64,000 nt of DNA, from positions 186,001 through 250,000 of the forward strand of contig NZ_JBDKWZ010000010.1 of the NCBI RefSeq assembly GCF_039710355.1. The letters are read 5' to 3'. Positions within the stretch are counted from its first letter, which is position 1; every line of letters begins with the position of its first letter. The notes beneath the pieces are model-generated. The model had not been told where the DNA came from. It did no database searches and saw only the letters and a list, made by a program, of their open reading frames with translations. The position numbers were made by a program, and so were the translations under genes. The stretch is from Rapidithrix thailandica (GTDB lineage: Bacteria > Bacteroidota > Bacteroidia > Cytophagales > Flammeovirgaceae). Below are positions 53,874 through 62,185 of this stretch, piece by piece.

Positions 53874-54047
53874 ATGAAAAACCAAAATGTCCTTTTACCT
53901 TTTATTGCTGCCATTCTCCTTTTCGGGTTGGGAATCTATTATTTTCTTTTTGAAAGAAGCCAAGGGAATCTATGGATGATTTTACTGGGTGGTTCGGTGT
54001 TTAACCTGTTCTTGGCTTATCATTTCAAATCACAAAAAAAGCATTAA
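53874..54047 (+). CDS. 57-aa two-helix membrane protein
   Basis: A short frame, ATG at 53874 to TAA at 54047, encodes a lysine start (MKNQNVLLPF), two hydrophobic helices (FIAAILLFGLGIYYFLF and LWMILLGGSVFNLFLAYHF) separated by the polar ERSQGN, and a basic tail (KSQKKH). The topology is that of many real small membrane proteins. I recognise no family. Confidence 0.6.
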   Translation: MKNQNVLLPFIAAILLFGLGIYYFLFERSQGNLWMILLGGSVFNLFLAYHFKSQKKH

Positions 54048-54182
54048 ATCCTTGATAGGAAATAAGGGGGGTAACTGTTAAATCGTAATCCGGGGTATTC
54101 AAAATTTGAAAACTGCTATAACCTGCTGAATCATAATGTTTTGTGCTTGCATCGGCTTTCCGGAAGGTGAAGAGGTTTTTAT
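54048..54182. other. Intergenic region
   Basis: I see no gene or strong hairpin in these 135 bp before the his leader promoter. Confidence 0.35.
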
Positions 54183-54214
54183 TTTGTTTACAAAAAATTT
54201 CCATCAAATATTTG
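54183..54214 (+). promoter_or_regulatory. Candidate housekeeping promoter of the his leader
   Basis: TTTG (54183-54186) and AATATTTG (54207-54214), 20 bp apart, resemble the Bacteroidota -33 TTTG and -7 TAnnTTTG elements, with one mismatch. It would start RNA about 25 bp before the leader ATG. Confidence 0.35.
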
Positions 54215-54246
54215 CGTAAGTCCTCTTTCTTTGCTCTCTTCGAGGT

Positions 54247-54309
54247 ATGATTCAACCATTACGTTGTCCATATCATCATTCCTCCCATCACCATCATCAT
54301 TGCCACTAA
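54247..54309 (+). CDS. hisL: Histidine leader peptide
   Basis: A 20-codon ORF, ATG at 54247 to TAA at 54309, ends in HHSSHHHHHCH: eight of its last eleven residues are histidine. It lies 119 bp before hisG on the same strand. A His-codon run just upstream of the first his gene is the hallmark of translation-coupled attenuation: low charged tRNA-His stalls the ribosome and changes the RNA fold. It is too short for ordinary gene finders. The combination of composition, place and adjacent hairpin makes chance unlikely. Confidence 0.88.
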   Translation: MIQPLRCPYHHSSHHHHHCH

Positions 54310-54408
54310 TGATGCAAGGGCGTTTCCGCCTGCCAATTAATCAATCCATAAATACACATACTGCTTAAACATTTACAATCTGTCCGTTTGGACATAAACC
54401 TTTTGCAT
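54295..54408 (+). promoter_or_regulatory. Histidine attenuator structure
   Basis: The last His codons form a hairpin CATCATT-gccact-AATGATG (54295-54301 with 54308-54314). The 3' arm continues as ATGCAAGGG (54312-54320), which can instead pair with CCTTTTGCAT (54399-54408), with two G-U pairs, just before hisG. A ribosome stalled on His codons would open the first hairpin and free the second pairing. Other local hairpins (TGTCC/GGACA, GGCG/CGCC) lie between. No classic T-run terminator is obvious, so control may act on translation or on a weak terminator. Confidence 0.5.
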
Positions 54409-54428
54409 ATTTTCAAAACCTATATTTT

Positions 54429-55280
54429 ATGATACGGCTAGCAATACAAAAGTCCGGTAGATTAAGCGAAGCATCTTCCCAGTTGATCAAAGATTGTGGG
54501 ATAAACATTGTAAACGGAAAAGGCAAACTGAAAGCTACCGCCAGCAACTTCCCATTGGAAATCCTCTTTTTACGCGATGACGACATCCCGGGGTATGTTG
54601 CGGATGGCGTTGCGGATTTAGGAATTGTCGGGGAAAATGTGGTGGCCGAGAAAGCCAAAGATATCCATATTGTACACCGTTTGGGATTTAGTAAATGCCG
54701 TTTGTCGTTGGCCATTCCCAAAGCCGATACGTACAATTCCATTGCCGACTTAGAAGGTAAACACATTGCTACTTCTTATCCGAATATTCTTGGAGATTAC
54801 CTGAAAGAACAAAAGGTGAATGCCAATATTCATGAAATCAGCGGGTCGGTAGAGGTTGCACCTAGCATCGGGCTGGCCAATGCCGTATGCGATATTGTAA
54901 GTTCGGGAAGTACTCTTTTTACCAATGGCTTGAAAGAGGTGGAGGTGATTTTCCGTTCGGAAGCCGTTATGATCGGCAGCCCGGAAGTCAATGCCGAGCA
55001 GCAGAAAATCATTGAAAAGTTGTTGTTTAGAATTCAATCCTTGCAAAGAGCGAAAAATAACAAGTATATTTTGTTGAATGCCCCTAAGGATCAATTAGAT
55101 GCCATCATTGAGCTGTTGCCGGGGATGCGTAGCCCTACCATTCTTCCATTGGCAGAAGACGGTTGGTATTCGGTACATTCTGTGATCAACGAAAACGACT
55201 TTTGGGATAAAATCGAAAGCATTAAAGAGGCCGGTGCGCAGGGGATATTGGTAGTACCGATTGAGAAAATGATTTTGTAA
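54429..55280 (+). CDS. hisG: ATP phosphoribosyltransferase (long form)
   Basis: This 283-aa enzyme joins ATP and PRPP in the first step of histidine synthesis. It is the long form with catalytic domains (residues ~1-215) and an ACT-like regulatory domain (~220-283) that normally binds histidine. Visible motifs include the start IRLAIQKSGRLSE, GVADLGIVGENV, and the PRPP-site SGSVEVAPSIGLANAVCDIVSSGSTL. No HisZ is needed for this form. The gene follows the histidine leader and precedes hisD by 44 bp. Confidence 0.96.
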   Translation: MIRLAIQKSGRLSEASSQLIKDCGINIVNGKGKLKATASNFPLEILFLRDDDIPGYVADGVADLGIVGENVVAEKAKDIHIVHRLGFSKCRLSLAIPKADTYNSIADLEGKHIATSYPNILGDYLKEQKVNANIHEISGSVEVAPSIGLANAVCDIVSSGSTLFTNGLKEVEVIFRSEAVMIGSPEVNAEQQKIIEKLLFRIQSLQRAKNNKYILLNAPKDQLDAIIELLPGMRSPTILPLAEDGWYSVHSVINENDFWDKIESIKEAGAQGILVVPIEKMIL

Positions 55281-55324
55281 ACGTTTCGTCTTGAAATGAA
55301 GGAAGTTCATCTATCATTAAAGCT

Positions 55325-56602
55325 ATGCAAGTAATTAACTATCCTACACCAGAGCAGTATGCAACCATTATTCAGCGTCCGGTGATGGACTTTGAAGAAA
55401 TTGAACAGCGAGTGCGGCCTATTATGGAGGCGGTAAAGACAAGGGGAGATGAAGCCCTGCGGGAGTATTCTTTGCAATTTGATAAGGTTGCGATCCGTGA
55501 TATACGGGTGACCCCGGAGGAATTAGAGCAAGCCGAAAGCCAACTGACCCCCGAGCTGAAAGAAGCAATACAAGTGGCCTATCAAAATATAGAAACCTTT
55601 CACCGTGTGCAAAAGGAAGCCGTACAGAAAGTGGAGACGATGGAGGGGGTGACCTGTTGGCGCAAAAGTGTGGCAATTCAAAAGGTAGGTTTGTACATTC
55701 CGGGAGGAACTGCCCCTTTGTTTTCTACGGTGTTGATGTTGGGGATTCCGGCCAAACTTGCCGGATGCGAAGAATTGGTGTTGTGTACCCCTCCGAATGC
55801 TCAGGGACAAATTCATCCGGCCATTCTTTTTACCGCTAATTTGATTGGTATACAAAAGGTGTATAAAGTAGGTGGAGCCCAGGCTATTGCCGCCATGACC
55901 TTTGGTACTGAAAGTATTTCAAAAGTGTATAAAATATTTGGTCCCGGAAACCAATATGTGACTGCGGCCAAGCAATTGGCAACCAAAGAGGGAGTGGCCA
56001 TTGATATGCCGGCCGGACCTTCCGAAGTGGCTGTACTTGCTGACCGTTCGGCCCGGCCGGCTTTTATTGCCGCAGACTTGCTTTCACAAGCAGAGCATGG
56101 AGTAGATAGCCAAGTGCTGTTGATAACGGATCACCCTCCTTTGGTAGAGGATGTGCAAAAGGAAGTAGAAAGCCAACTGGCTCAATTACCCAGAAAAGAA
56201 ATTGCTGTAAAAGCTTTGGAAAATAGCCGGATGGTTTTGACCAAAACCATGGATAAGGCCCTGGAGTTGGTCAATGAATATGCTGCCGAACACTTGATTA
56301 TAGCCACTGACAATGCCGACGAGTTGGCAGACAGTATTTATAATGCAGGCTCGGTATTTCTTGGACACTACACTCCTGAATCGGCTGGAGATTATGCTTC
56401 CGGCACCAACCATACTTTGCCTACTTATGGTTTTGCCCGCAATTACAGCGGGGTATCCTTAGACAGCTTTATTAAAAAAGTCACTTTTCAGAAAATCACT
56501 AAAGCCGGTATTGAAAAGCTCGGGCCGTATGTAGAAGAAATGGCCGCGGCAGAGCAGTTGGATGCACATAAAAATGCGGTTACGGTACGTATCAAAGAAT
56601 AA
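55325..56602 (+). CDS. hisD: Histidinol dehydrogenase
   Basis: This 425-aa zinc enzyme oxidises histidinol to histidine in two NAD-dependent steps. Hallmarks are IPGGTAPLFSTVLM, KVGGAQAIAAMTFGT, DMPAGPSEVAVLAD, the metal/catalytic segment DLLSQAEHGVDSQ, NEYAAEHL, and the terminal DAHKNAV with another ligand His. It is the second gene after hisG and a strong terminator follows, so the remaining his genes are elsewhere in the genome or absent from this locus. Confidence 0.96.
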   Translation: MQVINYPTPEQYATIIQRPVMDFEEIEQRVRPIMEAVKTRGDEALREYSLQFDKVAIRDIRVTPEELEQAESQLTPELKEAIQVAYQNIETFHRVQKEAVQKVETMEGVTCWRKSVAIQKVGLYIPGGTAPLFSTVLMLGIPAKLAGCEELVLCTPPNAQGQIHPAILFTANLIGIQKVYKVGGAQAIAAMTFGTESISKVYKIFGPGNQYVTAAKQLATKEGVAIDMPAGPSEVAVLADRSARPAFIAADLLSQAEHGVDSQVLLITDHPPLVEDVQKEVESQLAQLPRKEIAVKALENSRMVLTKTMDKALELVNEYAAEHLIIATDNADELADSIYNAGSVFLGHYTPESAGDYASGTNHTLPTYGFARNYSGVSLDSFIKKVTFQKITKAGIEKLGPYVEEMAAAEQLDAHKNAVTVRIKE

Positions 56603-56625
56603 AAAATAGTGAACAACCATAAATG

Positions 56626-56669
56626 AAACCCCTCCAAGAGAAGCTGTTCAGCCCCTGGAGGGGTTTTTT
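56626..56669 (+). terminator. Strong intrinsic terminator after hisGD
   Basis: AAACCCCTCCA (56626-56636) pairs with TGGAGGGGTTT (56656-56666) in an 11-bp perfect stem followed by T residues. It ends the short his operon. Confidence 0.92.
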
Positions 56670-56677
56670 GTTATATA

Positions 56678-56732
56678 CCCTCCAATCCTCCAATCCTCCA
56701 ATCCTCCAATCCTTCATTCCCTCAACCCTTCA
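56678..56732. repeat. Tandem octamer repeat at a 3' end
   Basis: CTCCAATC is repeated four times head to tail (about 56679-56712), followed by degenerate CATTCCCTCAACCCTTCA. It abuts the stop codon of the SDR gene on the minus strand and shares its degenerate part with the array at 45722-45798. Confidence 0.75.
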
Positions 56733-57506
56733 TTAATCATTAGGCAGGGGACTGTGAATGGTCCAGCCTCCGTCTACCATAATCGTTTCTCCGGTGATAT
56801 GACGGGCTTCTTCGGAGGCCAGAAACATTACCGTGTGTGCAATGTCCTCCACTGTAGCCGTACGTCCGATAGGAGTTACCCCGTTCCATTTTTCTTCGTA
56901 TTCAGGGTCTAGTTCGAGTGTGCGTTCCGTTAAGGTCGCTCCGGCACCTACCGCGTTGACGTTGATGCCGTATTCACCGAGCTCCAAGGCCAGCGATTTG
57001 GTCATCATACGGATCCCTGCTTTGGTTAAACCGTACACCGTGAGGTTTTTATGTGCTTGAAGGCCTGTTACGGAAGACATAAAGATAATTTTTCCGGGAT
57101 TTGGCTGGCGAATCATGATTTTGGCAGCCGCTTGCGCGGTAAAGAAACTTCCTCGCAAATTGACAGATACGATTTTATCAAAATCATCCGGATTGCTACT
57201 TAAAAAGCTTTCATAAGAAGTAATGCCTGCATTTGCTACAAATACATCAATTCCGCCTCGCAAGCTGTAAAACTCTTGAAAAGCTTGTTGCATTTCCGGG
57301 ACATTGGATACGTCAAAGCCCAGTGGGTACACAGCCAGCCGTTGTAGTTGGTCATTGATTTTAGTCGCGGCTTCTTCGGCCAGTTTAGCATGGATATCAT
57401 TCAGGCCTACGGTGGCTCCGGCTTCGGCAAAAGCTTTGCAAATTCCAAAACCAATTCCGGCCGCAGCACCAGTGACCAATACCCGTTTTCTTTCGAAGTT
57501 TTTCAT
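56733..57506 (-). CDS. SDR-family oxidoreductase (glucose/gluconate dehydrogenase type)
   Basis: This 257-aa classical short-chain dehydrogenase has TGAAAGIG (cofactor loop, ~12-19), NAGI (~92), catalytic Ser in SSVTG and the YGLTK pair, and a terminal IMVDGGW typical of glucose 1-dehydrogenase and gluconate 5-dehydrogenase-like enzymes. No acidic residue after strand 2 clearly fixes NAD preference (GLNDIHAK has Asp). The gene stands alone, so the substrate is not indicated. Confidence 0.9.
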   Translation of the reverse strand: MKNFERKRVLVTGAAAGIGFGICKAFAEAGATVGLNDIHAKLAEEAATKINDQLQRLAVYPLGFDVSNVPEMQQAFQEFYSLRGGIDVFVANAGITSYESFLSSNPDDFDKIVSVNLRGSFFTAQAAAKIMIRQPNPGKIIFMSSVTGLQAHKNLTVYGLTKAGIRMMTKSLALELGEYGINVNAVGAGATLTERTLELDPEYEEKWNGVTPIGRTATVEDIAHTVMFLASEEARHITGETIMVDGGWTIHSPLPND

Positions 57507-57891
57507 AGTTGAGGAGTAATCGTTTGAGCCAGTTATTTCTTTTGTTTTTAATCAAAAAACTTGGTTTCTTTTGAAAAGAAATGATTATAGCTATTTGGTT
57601 GTAAGTAGTAAATTAGTTTGGGTTTGAAATTCAGTTGTTACTACAAAATGAAGTTACCCCAATCCCTCTTCTTTCAATTTAAAGATTATTCGGATATCAG
57701 TCAACAGAAGCGATGCAGGACCTGTCTTTCTGTATTTTAAAGGTAAAATTGGGCTAGGGTGATTCAGAATCATTTTCCTGGTAAATTGTTTGTTCAAGTG
57801 TAATGCTTAGGGTATTTTACGCTTCAATAGGGCCTTGCCGTAAGAGGTGTTTAACCGGGTGGGCAAAGGCCATTAACAGAAAACGAAGATT
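57507..57891. other. Intergenic region
   Basis: This 385-bp gap between divergent genes shows no ORF, repeat or clear hairpin. It must contain the promoters of the SDR gene and of the lipoprotein gene. Confidence 0.4.
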
Positions 57892-58797
57892 ATGAAAAGC
57901 CTTCTTTATTCATTCCTTTTTTGGGTAGGGTTGTCTTGTGCACCGCCTACTTCTTCTGATTATGGCAAGGTGCCGGAGTTTAATGAGTATTGGTACCAAG
58001 GAAAGGCTGAACTCACCAGTTATCAATTGGAACAAGCCCGCTATGGGGCTATTCATCAAGGACATGCGGTTTTGATTTTTGTAACCGAACCTTTTTCTCT
58101 TTCCAAACATGTAAAACCGGATCGTCCCCAACAAACGCACGGGGAGGAGGTGAGTGTATTGAAATTAAATTTTACCAAAAAATTTACGACCGGTTTGTAC
58201 CCTTATTCCATGATGGCTTCAATGTTTACCCCCGTGGAAATAGACCGGTATCCCAATACATTGAAAGTGAGTAGTAGCTCACAAGAATGGTGTGGCCATA
58301 CATTTACACAACTCAATTTGGAAAAGAACCGATACCGGGGGCAATTGTATTCTTATTTCGAGTCGGAAGGCGACCAAGAGATCAAGCTTACAAAAGTGGT
58401 TTTGGAAGATGAAATCTGGAACCGTATCCGTATCAACCCACAGTCCTTGCCTACGGGTACTGTGCAAATGATTCCCGGGACATTCTATACCCGTTTGAGG
58501 CATCAATCACTGGCACCTCAAACGGTAGAAGCTTCTTTAAGCGTTGGTCAGGAAGGAGCGGTTTCCACTTATGTGCTAAAATACCCTGCATTTGAAAGAA
58601 CTCTTCAAATTCACTTTCAGAGCGCCTTTCCGTATGAAATAGTCGGTTGGGAAGAATCGTACCCAAGTGGTTTTGGATCCAATGCAAAATTGCTTACCAC
58701 AAAAGCTAGGAAAAAGAAACAACTTGTTATTGATTATTGGAACAAAAACCAACCTTTGGATGCAAGGCTCCGGAAAGAACTCGATCTGCCGGAATGA
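57892..58797 (+). CDS. Conserved Bacteroidota lipoprotein, unknown function
   Basis: This 301-aa exported protein has a signal ending VGLSC (lipidation Cys16). The core begins EYWYQGKAELTSYQLEQARYGAIHQGHAVLIFVTEPFS, a stretch I recall from proteins of this phylum that databases often label septum formation inhibitor Maf. No Maf nucleotide-pyrophosphatase motif is visible, so that label should not be used. The rest is beta-rich and ends in DYWNKNQPLDARLRKELDLPE. It converges on the gene at 58811 with a 13-bp gap. Confidence 0.8.
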   Translation: MKSLLYSFLFWVGLSCAPPTSSDYGKVPEFNEYWYQGKAELTSYQLEQARYGAIHQGHAVLIFVTEPFSLSKHVKPDRPQQTHGEEVSVLKLNFTKKFTTGLYPYSMMASMFTPVEIDRYPNTLKVSSSSQEWCGHTFTQLNLEKNRYRGQLYSYFESEGDQEIKLTKVVLEDEIWNRIRINPQSLPTGTVQMIPGTFYTRLRHQSLAPQTVEASLSVGQEGAVSTYVLKYPAFERTLQIHFQSAFPYEIVGWEESYPSGFGSNAKLLTTKARKKKQLVIDYWNKNQPLDARLRKELDLPE

Positions 58798-58810
58798 TTT
58801 CCTGTTTTCA

Positions 58811-59266
58811 CTAATCGTATTTATAAAACTTTCCCAAGCGTTTGGACAAGCCGAAGCGCAAGGCCAAGGCTTCTTCCGCAAAAAAGTAATCAGCCATCAC
58901 TTCTATTGCCCATCCTTTGTGCAAGTCGAAAGCATATCCGGAGCCAATGGCGAAGTCTGCTTCTCCTAACAATATACCCCTTGCCCTGAAAAACAAAGGA
59001 TGTTGCTTCAGGTAATACCGGCTTCCTACGGTGAGTTTCCAGTGAGGTTCGCCCGACCAGTATTCGGTGCCTATTTGTGCGGAAAGTCGTTCTTTAAGGA
59101 AATAATGTACTTCTAATCCTGCCTGAAAGGAGCTTTGTAACTCTCCCTGGCTGATTTTAAACACATCAAACCCACCTGCAATCATCAGTGAGTCCGCGTC
59201 AAAACGCTGTGCCTTCAGTTGGCTGCCCAACAGTACGAAGGTCAAACATATAAGCCATTGCTTCAT
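58811..59266 (-). CDS. Small outer-membrane barrel-like protein
   Basis: This 151-aa exported protein has a signal peptide (MKQWLICLTFVLLGSQLKAQ) and alternating strands with aromatic girdle residues (GLEVHYFLKERLSAQIGTEYW, WAIEVMADYFFAEEALALRFGLSKRLG), like the small 8-stranded barrels. No specific family is recognised. Confidence 0.72.
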   Translation of the reverse strand: MKQWLICLTFVLLGSQLKAQRFDADSLMIAGGFDVFKISQGELQSSFQAGLEVHYFLKERLSAQIGTEYWSGEPHWKLTVGSRYYLKQHPLFFRARGILLGEADFAIGSGYAFDLHKGWAIEVMADYFFAEEALALRFGLSKRLGKFYKYD

Positions 59267-59323
59267 GGATCTTGTCGTTTAGTTTTTAGGAATTTTGCGT
59301 ACAAAAAAAGAGAAGAAAAGGCA

Positions 59324-59361
59324 TAAAAAAAATACAGACGCTTTCTTTAAAGGTCTGTATT
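59324..59361 (-). terminator. Intrinsic terminator (minus strand)
   Basis: AATACAGAC (59331-59339) and GTCTGTATT (59353-59361) form a perfect 9-bp stem. On the minus strand it is followed by a run of T, about 60 bp after the stop of the lipoprotein gene at 59424. Confidence 0.88.
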
Positions 59362-59423
59362 AGCACACATTATGAGGTTAGAAGGTGAATAGATAATCTC
59401 CGAAAGTTCAAAAGCTCAGGCTG

Positions 59424-59876
59424 TCAATCATACAATACAATGTTATTGCTTTGTAACTGTTGGCCATTAAGGTATACGTATAAAAATTCATACTCTCTCC
59501 TACACTCCCCTTGAATGGCTTTGTACCGGATCACAATTTCTTCTTTGATATTTTCTCCGATGCTTAATAAATACTTTTTCTCTACATCTTGATTATACAC
59601 GTCCACCGAGGGATTGTCGAGAAAGTGCAACTGAATATATTCTACCTGCACATCGAAGTTTGCTTTAGCGCCATTCTCCTGCAAAATACTGATACTATCT
59701 TCTGTGTAAGTACTGACTAATTTGCTCTGTTTGGAGCCGGGGTCTTGTACCCGGATGAGAAGAACACTGTTTTCTTGTGTGGACTGGCAATCAAGCTTTT
59801 CGGATGGGAGTAGTTCGCATGCATGGAATAAAGGAATAAAGAGGGTGATGATCAGATGGGTTGGAAGTAGTTTCAT
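59424..59876 (-). CDS. Small lipoprotein, unknown function
   Basis: This lipoprotein of about 150 aa starts at MKLLPTHLIITLFIPLFHAC with lipobox FHAC; the frame is open to 59951 but the extension is not signal-like. The mature part has a second cysteine (KLDCQST), a third (GECRREYEF) and beta-rich sequence. I recognise no family. The gene is monocistronic with a strong terminator. Confidence 0.72.
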   Translation of the reverse strand: MKLLPTHLIITLFIPLFHACELLPSEKLDCQSTQENSVLLIRVQDPGSKQSKLVSTYTEDSISILQENGAKANFDVQVEYIQLHFLDNPSVDVYNQDVEKKYLLSIGENIKEEIVIRYKAIQGECRREYEFLYVYLNGQQLQSNNIVLYD

Positions 59877-60342
59877 GGTAATGGGATTTGTTGCGGTTAA
59901 ACAGTTGATTGGTTGATGAAGTATAGCTTGCTGTTTTCTTAAATAAATCAAAAAGTCCGGTTATGGTTTCAAGATTTTTCATTCTTTAGGGAAGGTTTGT
60001 TTGTTGGTGGAGATGTGAAATAAAACTTACGTAAGTGGTTTTTGTATTTTAAAGAGGAGGAATGTAAAGAGGTGCTTCAATAAGTTTCCTCGTTTTGCCG
60101 ATAAGTTGCAAATAAGATAAAGGGCAATAAATAGTTAATATTTCAAAATTTGAAGGGTTCTACACCTCCGGTTAACGGATAAAATCCTATTTTCGTACTG
60201 TTGTTATAATTCTGAATGAAAACCTCAGATAACCTAATAAATCTTAATTATTATTGCAATTTCCCGATAAAAATTTTTATCACTTTACCATTTTAATTAA
60301 ATTATTATATAAATATTACTTTATATAAACAGGATAGAAACT
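59877..60342. other. AT-rich intergenic region
   Basis: This 466-bp gap between divergent genes has no supportable ORF. The last 120 bp before the next gene are almost all A/T, as in many Bacteroidota promoters, but no element could be fixed. Confidence 0.4.
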
Positions 60343-60984
60343 ATGAAAAAGTTTTTACTCATACTCATCAATCTTCTGGCTTTTACCAGTGTACATGCAC
60401 AACTTAATGACTTACAACGCGATTTTGTAAAATGGGATAAGGGAGATGGTTCTTTTAAAACGTATTATGATAATGGCAATGTCCAGGATGAATTTACCAT
60501 TCGCTTTGGAAAGTTGGACGGCCTTTATAAAAACTACTATGAAACTGGTGAATTGAGAAATACCGCGGAGATGAAAGACGGGATGTATCATGGAAAAAGG
60601 AAGATTTTTGACAAAGAAGGGAAACCTGTACGGGTGTATACCTTTTCCAGGGATTCTTTGATTGCAGAGGAAATTCTCTATTACCATAACAATGGCAACA
60701 AAGCGGCTCAATATAAGTGGTCTTTGTACCAGGATGGGCTGGAGAACCTGGAAGGAGATTATAAACAACGCGTTCGTAATGTATGGTTTTCGGAAACGGA
60801 TATGGTTCCCTATGCAATGGCGTATGGATATCACAAATTGTATCATACCAACGGGCAGCTGAAAATGGAAGGGAAAATGTTTGACAACCAGAAAGTAGGC
60901 GTGTGGAAAAAATACGACCGGAATGGAGAGTTGGTCAAAACGGATGTGATGGAATCGGCTGACGAAATTAAAAATAAACAATAA
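60343..60984 (+). CDS. MORN_2-repeat (YwqK-like) exported protein
   Basis: This 213-aa protein has a signal peptide (to VHAQ, ~20) and at least four MORN_2-type repeats (FKTYYDNGNVQDEF, LYKNYYETGELRNTAEM, HGKRKIFDKEGKPVRVY, HKLYHTNGQLKMEGKMFDNQKVGVWKKYDRNGELV). Databases often call such proteins YwqK-family antitoxins, but no toxin gene is adjacent and it is exported, so that role is doubtful. An 18-bp terminator stem follows. Confidence 0.85.
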   Translation: MKKFLLILINLLAFTSVHAQLNDLQRDFVKWDKGDGSFKTYYDNGNVQDEFTIRFGKLDGLYKNYYETGELRNTAEMKDGMYHGKRKIFDKEGKPVRVYTFSRDSLIAEEILYYHNNGNKAAQYKWSLYQDGLENLEGDYKQRVRNVWFSETDMVPYAMAYGYHKLYHTNGQLKMEGKMFDNQKVGVWKKYDRNGELVKTDVMESADEIKNKQ

Positions 60985-61065
60985 AAAACTGTTCGGTATA
61001 GCATTGTATCGAACAGATATAATTGGCCTGTATACGTCAATTATTTACATCAGATCAATAGTTAC

Positions 61066-61109
61066 CAAAGCAAAACGGCCGGATAGTTTACTCCGGCCGT
61101 TTTGCTTTG
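61066..61109. terminator. Strong bidirectional terminator
   Basis: CAAAGCAAAACGGCCGGA (61066-61083) and its exact complement at 61092-61109 form an 18-bp perfect stem around TAGTTTAC. It lies between convergent genes and serves both. Confidence 0.9.
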
Positions 61110-61111
61110 GT

Positions 61112-61993
61112 TTATAAAAGTTTTTTCTTTAAAAAAGCCAAGGTATGCTTGTAAGCATCTTGAGCGGCTTGCTCATGGTAACGGGGGCTACTGGGGTTGG
61201 CAAAAGCATGATCGGCCTGATAGGATTTGACGGTCAGTTTCTTGCCGGCTCTTTTCATGTTTTGTTCAAACTCCGCAACGACTTCGGGCGTAATCCACTG
61301 CTCTTGGGCGGCAAAGATTCCCAGCACTTCCGTTTGCAATTTTTTCAATTGCTCAACATCTTTCTCGGGCATTCCATAATACATAACACACCCCACAGCT
61401 TGCTTTTCTAATCGTAGAGAGGCTTGCAAAGACCAGGCCCCGCCAAAGCACCAACCAATCGTAGCAATTTTCGCTTTGTTACCTGCAAAGGTTTGAGCAC
61501 CCTCAATAATATTAATTGCCCGTTCGGAGGATACGTTTTGCATATATTTTCCGGCCTCTTCCCGGGTTGTAGCAACGTTGCCATCGTACATATCCAAAGC
61601 CAGAATATTCACTTCTTCTTCCAGATCTTTAAACAATTTATCGGCTTCTTCTTTGATATGGCCGTTCAGTCCCCACCACTCGTGAATCACCAATAAATAC
61701 CGGTCGGAATTGCCTTTGGCTTTTACAAAATAGGCATTGGCTTCTTTATCGTCAGGGGTAGGGTAAGTCATCATTTTCCCCAATGGTTGATCGAATAGAA
61801 AAGCCCTGGGAAGCTCATGACTGTTCCGGAATCCCGGGTCCTGAGTAAAGGCGGTAAATTCGTCAATGGCGGCAATCCCACAAACCGGAATGTTTTGGTC
61901 CAAAGGGGCTTGGGAACGTGGAATTTCAAAGGTAGTAAATAGATAAGCTACCAAAGAAAAAAAGAATGCGGGAGCAAATTTAAGGAGCAGCAT
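61112..61993 (-). CDS. Dienelactone hydrolase-family protein, exported
   Basis: This 293-aa alpha/beta hydrolase has an N-terminal hydrophobic signal (residues 5-22). The nucleophile motif is IGWCFGGAWS (Cys182), the histidine is in QADHAFANP (His262), and the third member, usually Asp, appears as Glu231 (FAAQEQWITPEV). The Cys nucleophile and the YYGMPE segment are typical of dienelactone hydrolases. In Bacteroidota these are broad, poorly defined hydrolases. The gene is monocistronic. Confidence 0.88.
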   Translation of the reverse strand: MLLLKFAPAFFFSLVAYLFTTFEIPRSQAPLDQNIPVCGIAAIDEFTAFTQDPGFRNSHELPRAFLFDQPLGKMMTYPTPDDKEANAYFVKAKGNSDRYLLVIHEWWGLNGHIKEEADKLFKDLEEEVNILALDMYDGNVATTREEAGKYMQNVSSERAINIIEGAQTFAGNKAKIATIGWCFGGAWSLQASLRLEKQAVGCVMYYGMPEKDVEQLKKLQTEVLGIFAAQEQWITPEVVAEFEQNMKRAGKKLTVKSYQADHAFANPSSPRYHEQAAQDAYKHTLAFLKKKLL

Positions 61994-62185
61994 AGATGAA
62001 AATTTTTGAATGAAACGATATCAAAAGTTAACTGTTTATTTCAATATATCCATTACTCTTTACATCCGAAATAAAAATCCTCTGTTGTCTTTGAGCAAGA
62101 ACAAAGCACGATTCACCTCATTAAAAGTAGATCTATACTGTAAAGTGCTCAATACAATTATCTTACATAACTAATTTAATACATC

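Noticed and set aside
57892..58797. Septum formation inhibitor Maf label for the lipoprotein
   Set aside because: The sequence is an exported beta-rich lipoprotein without Maf motifs. The label seems to be a propagated database error.
60412..60981. 189-aa antisense ORF opposite the MORN-repeat gene
   Set aside because: It lies fully opposite a gene with signal peptide and repeats. The frame is a shadow of codon usage.
60343..60984. Toxin-antitoxin module around the YwqK-like protein
   Set aside because: The protein is exported and no toxin-like partner lies beside it.
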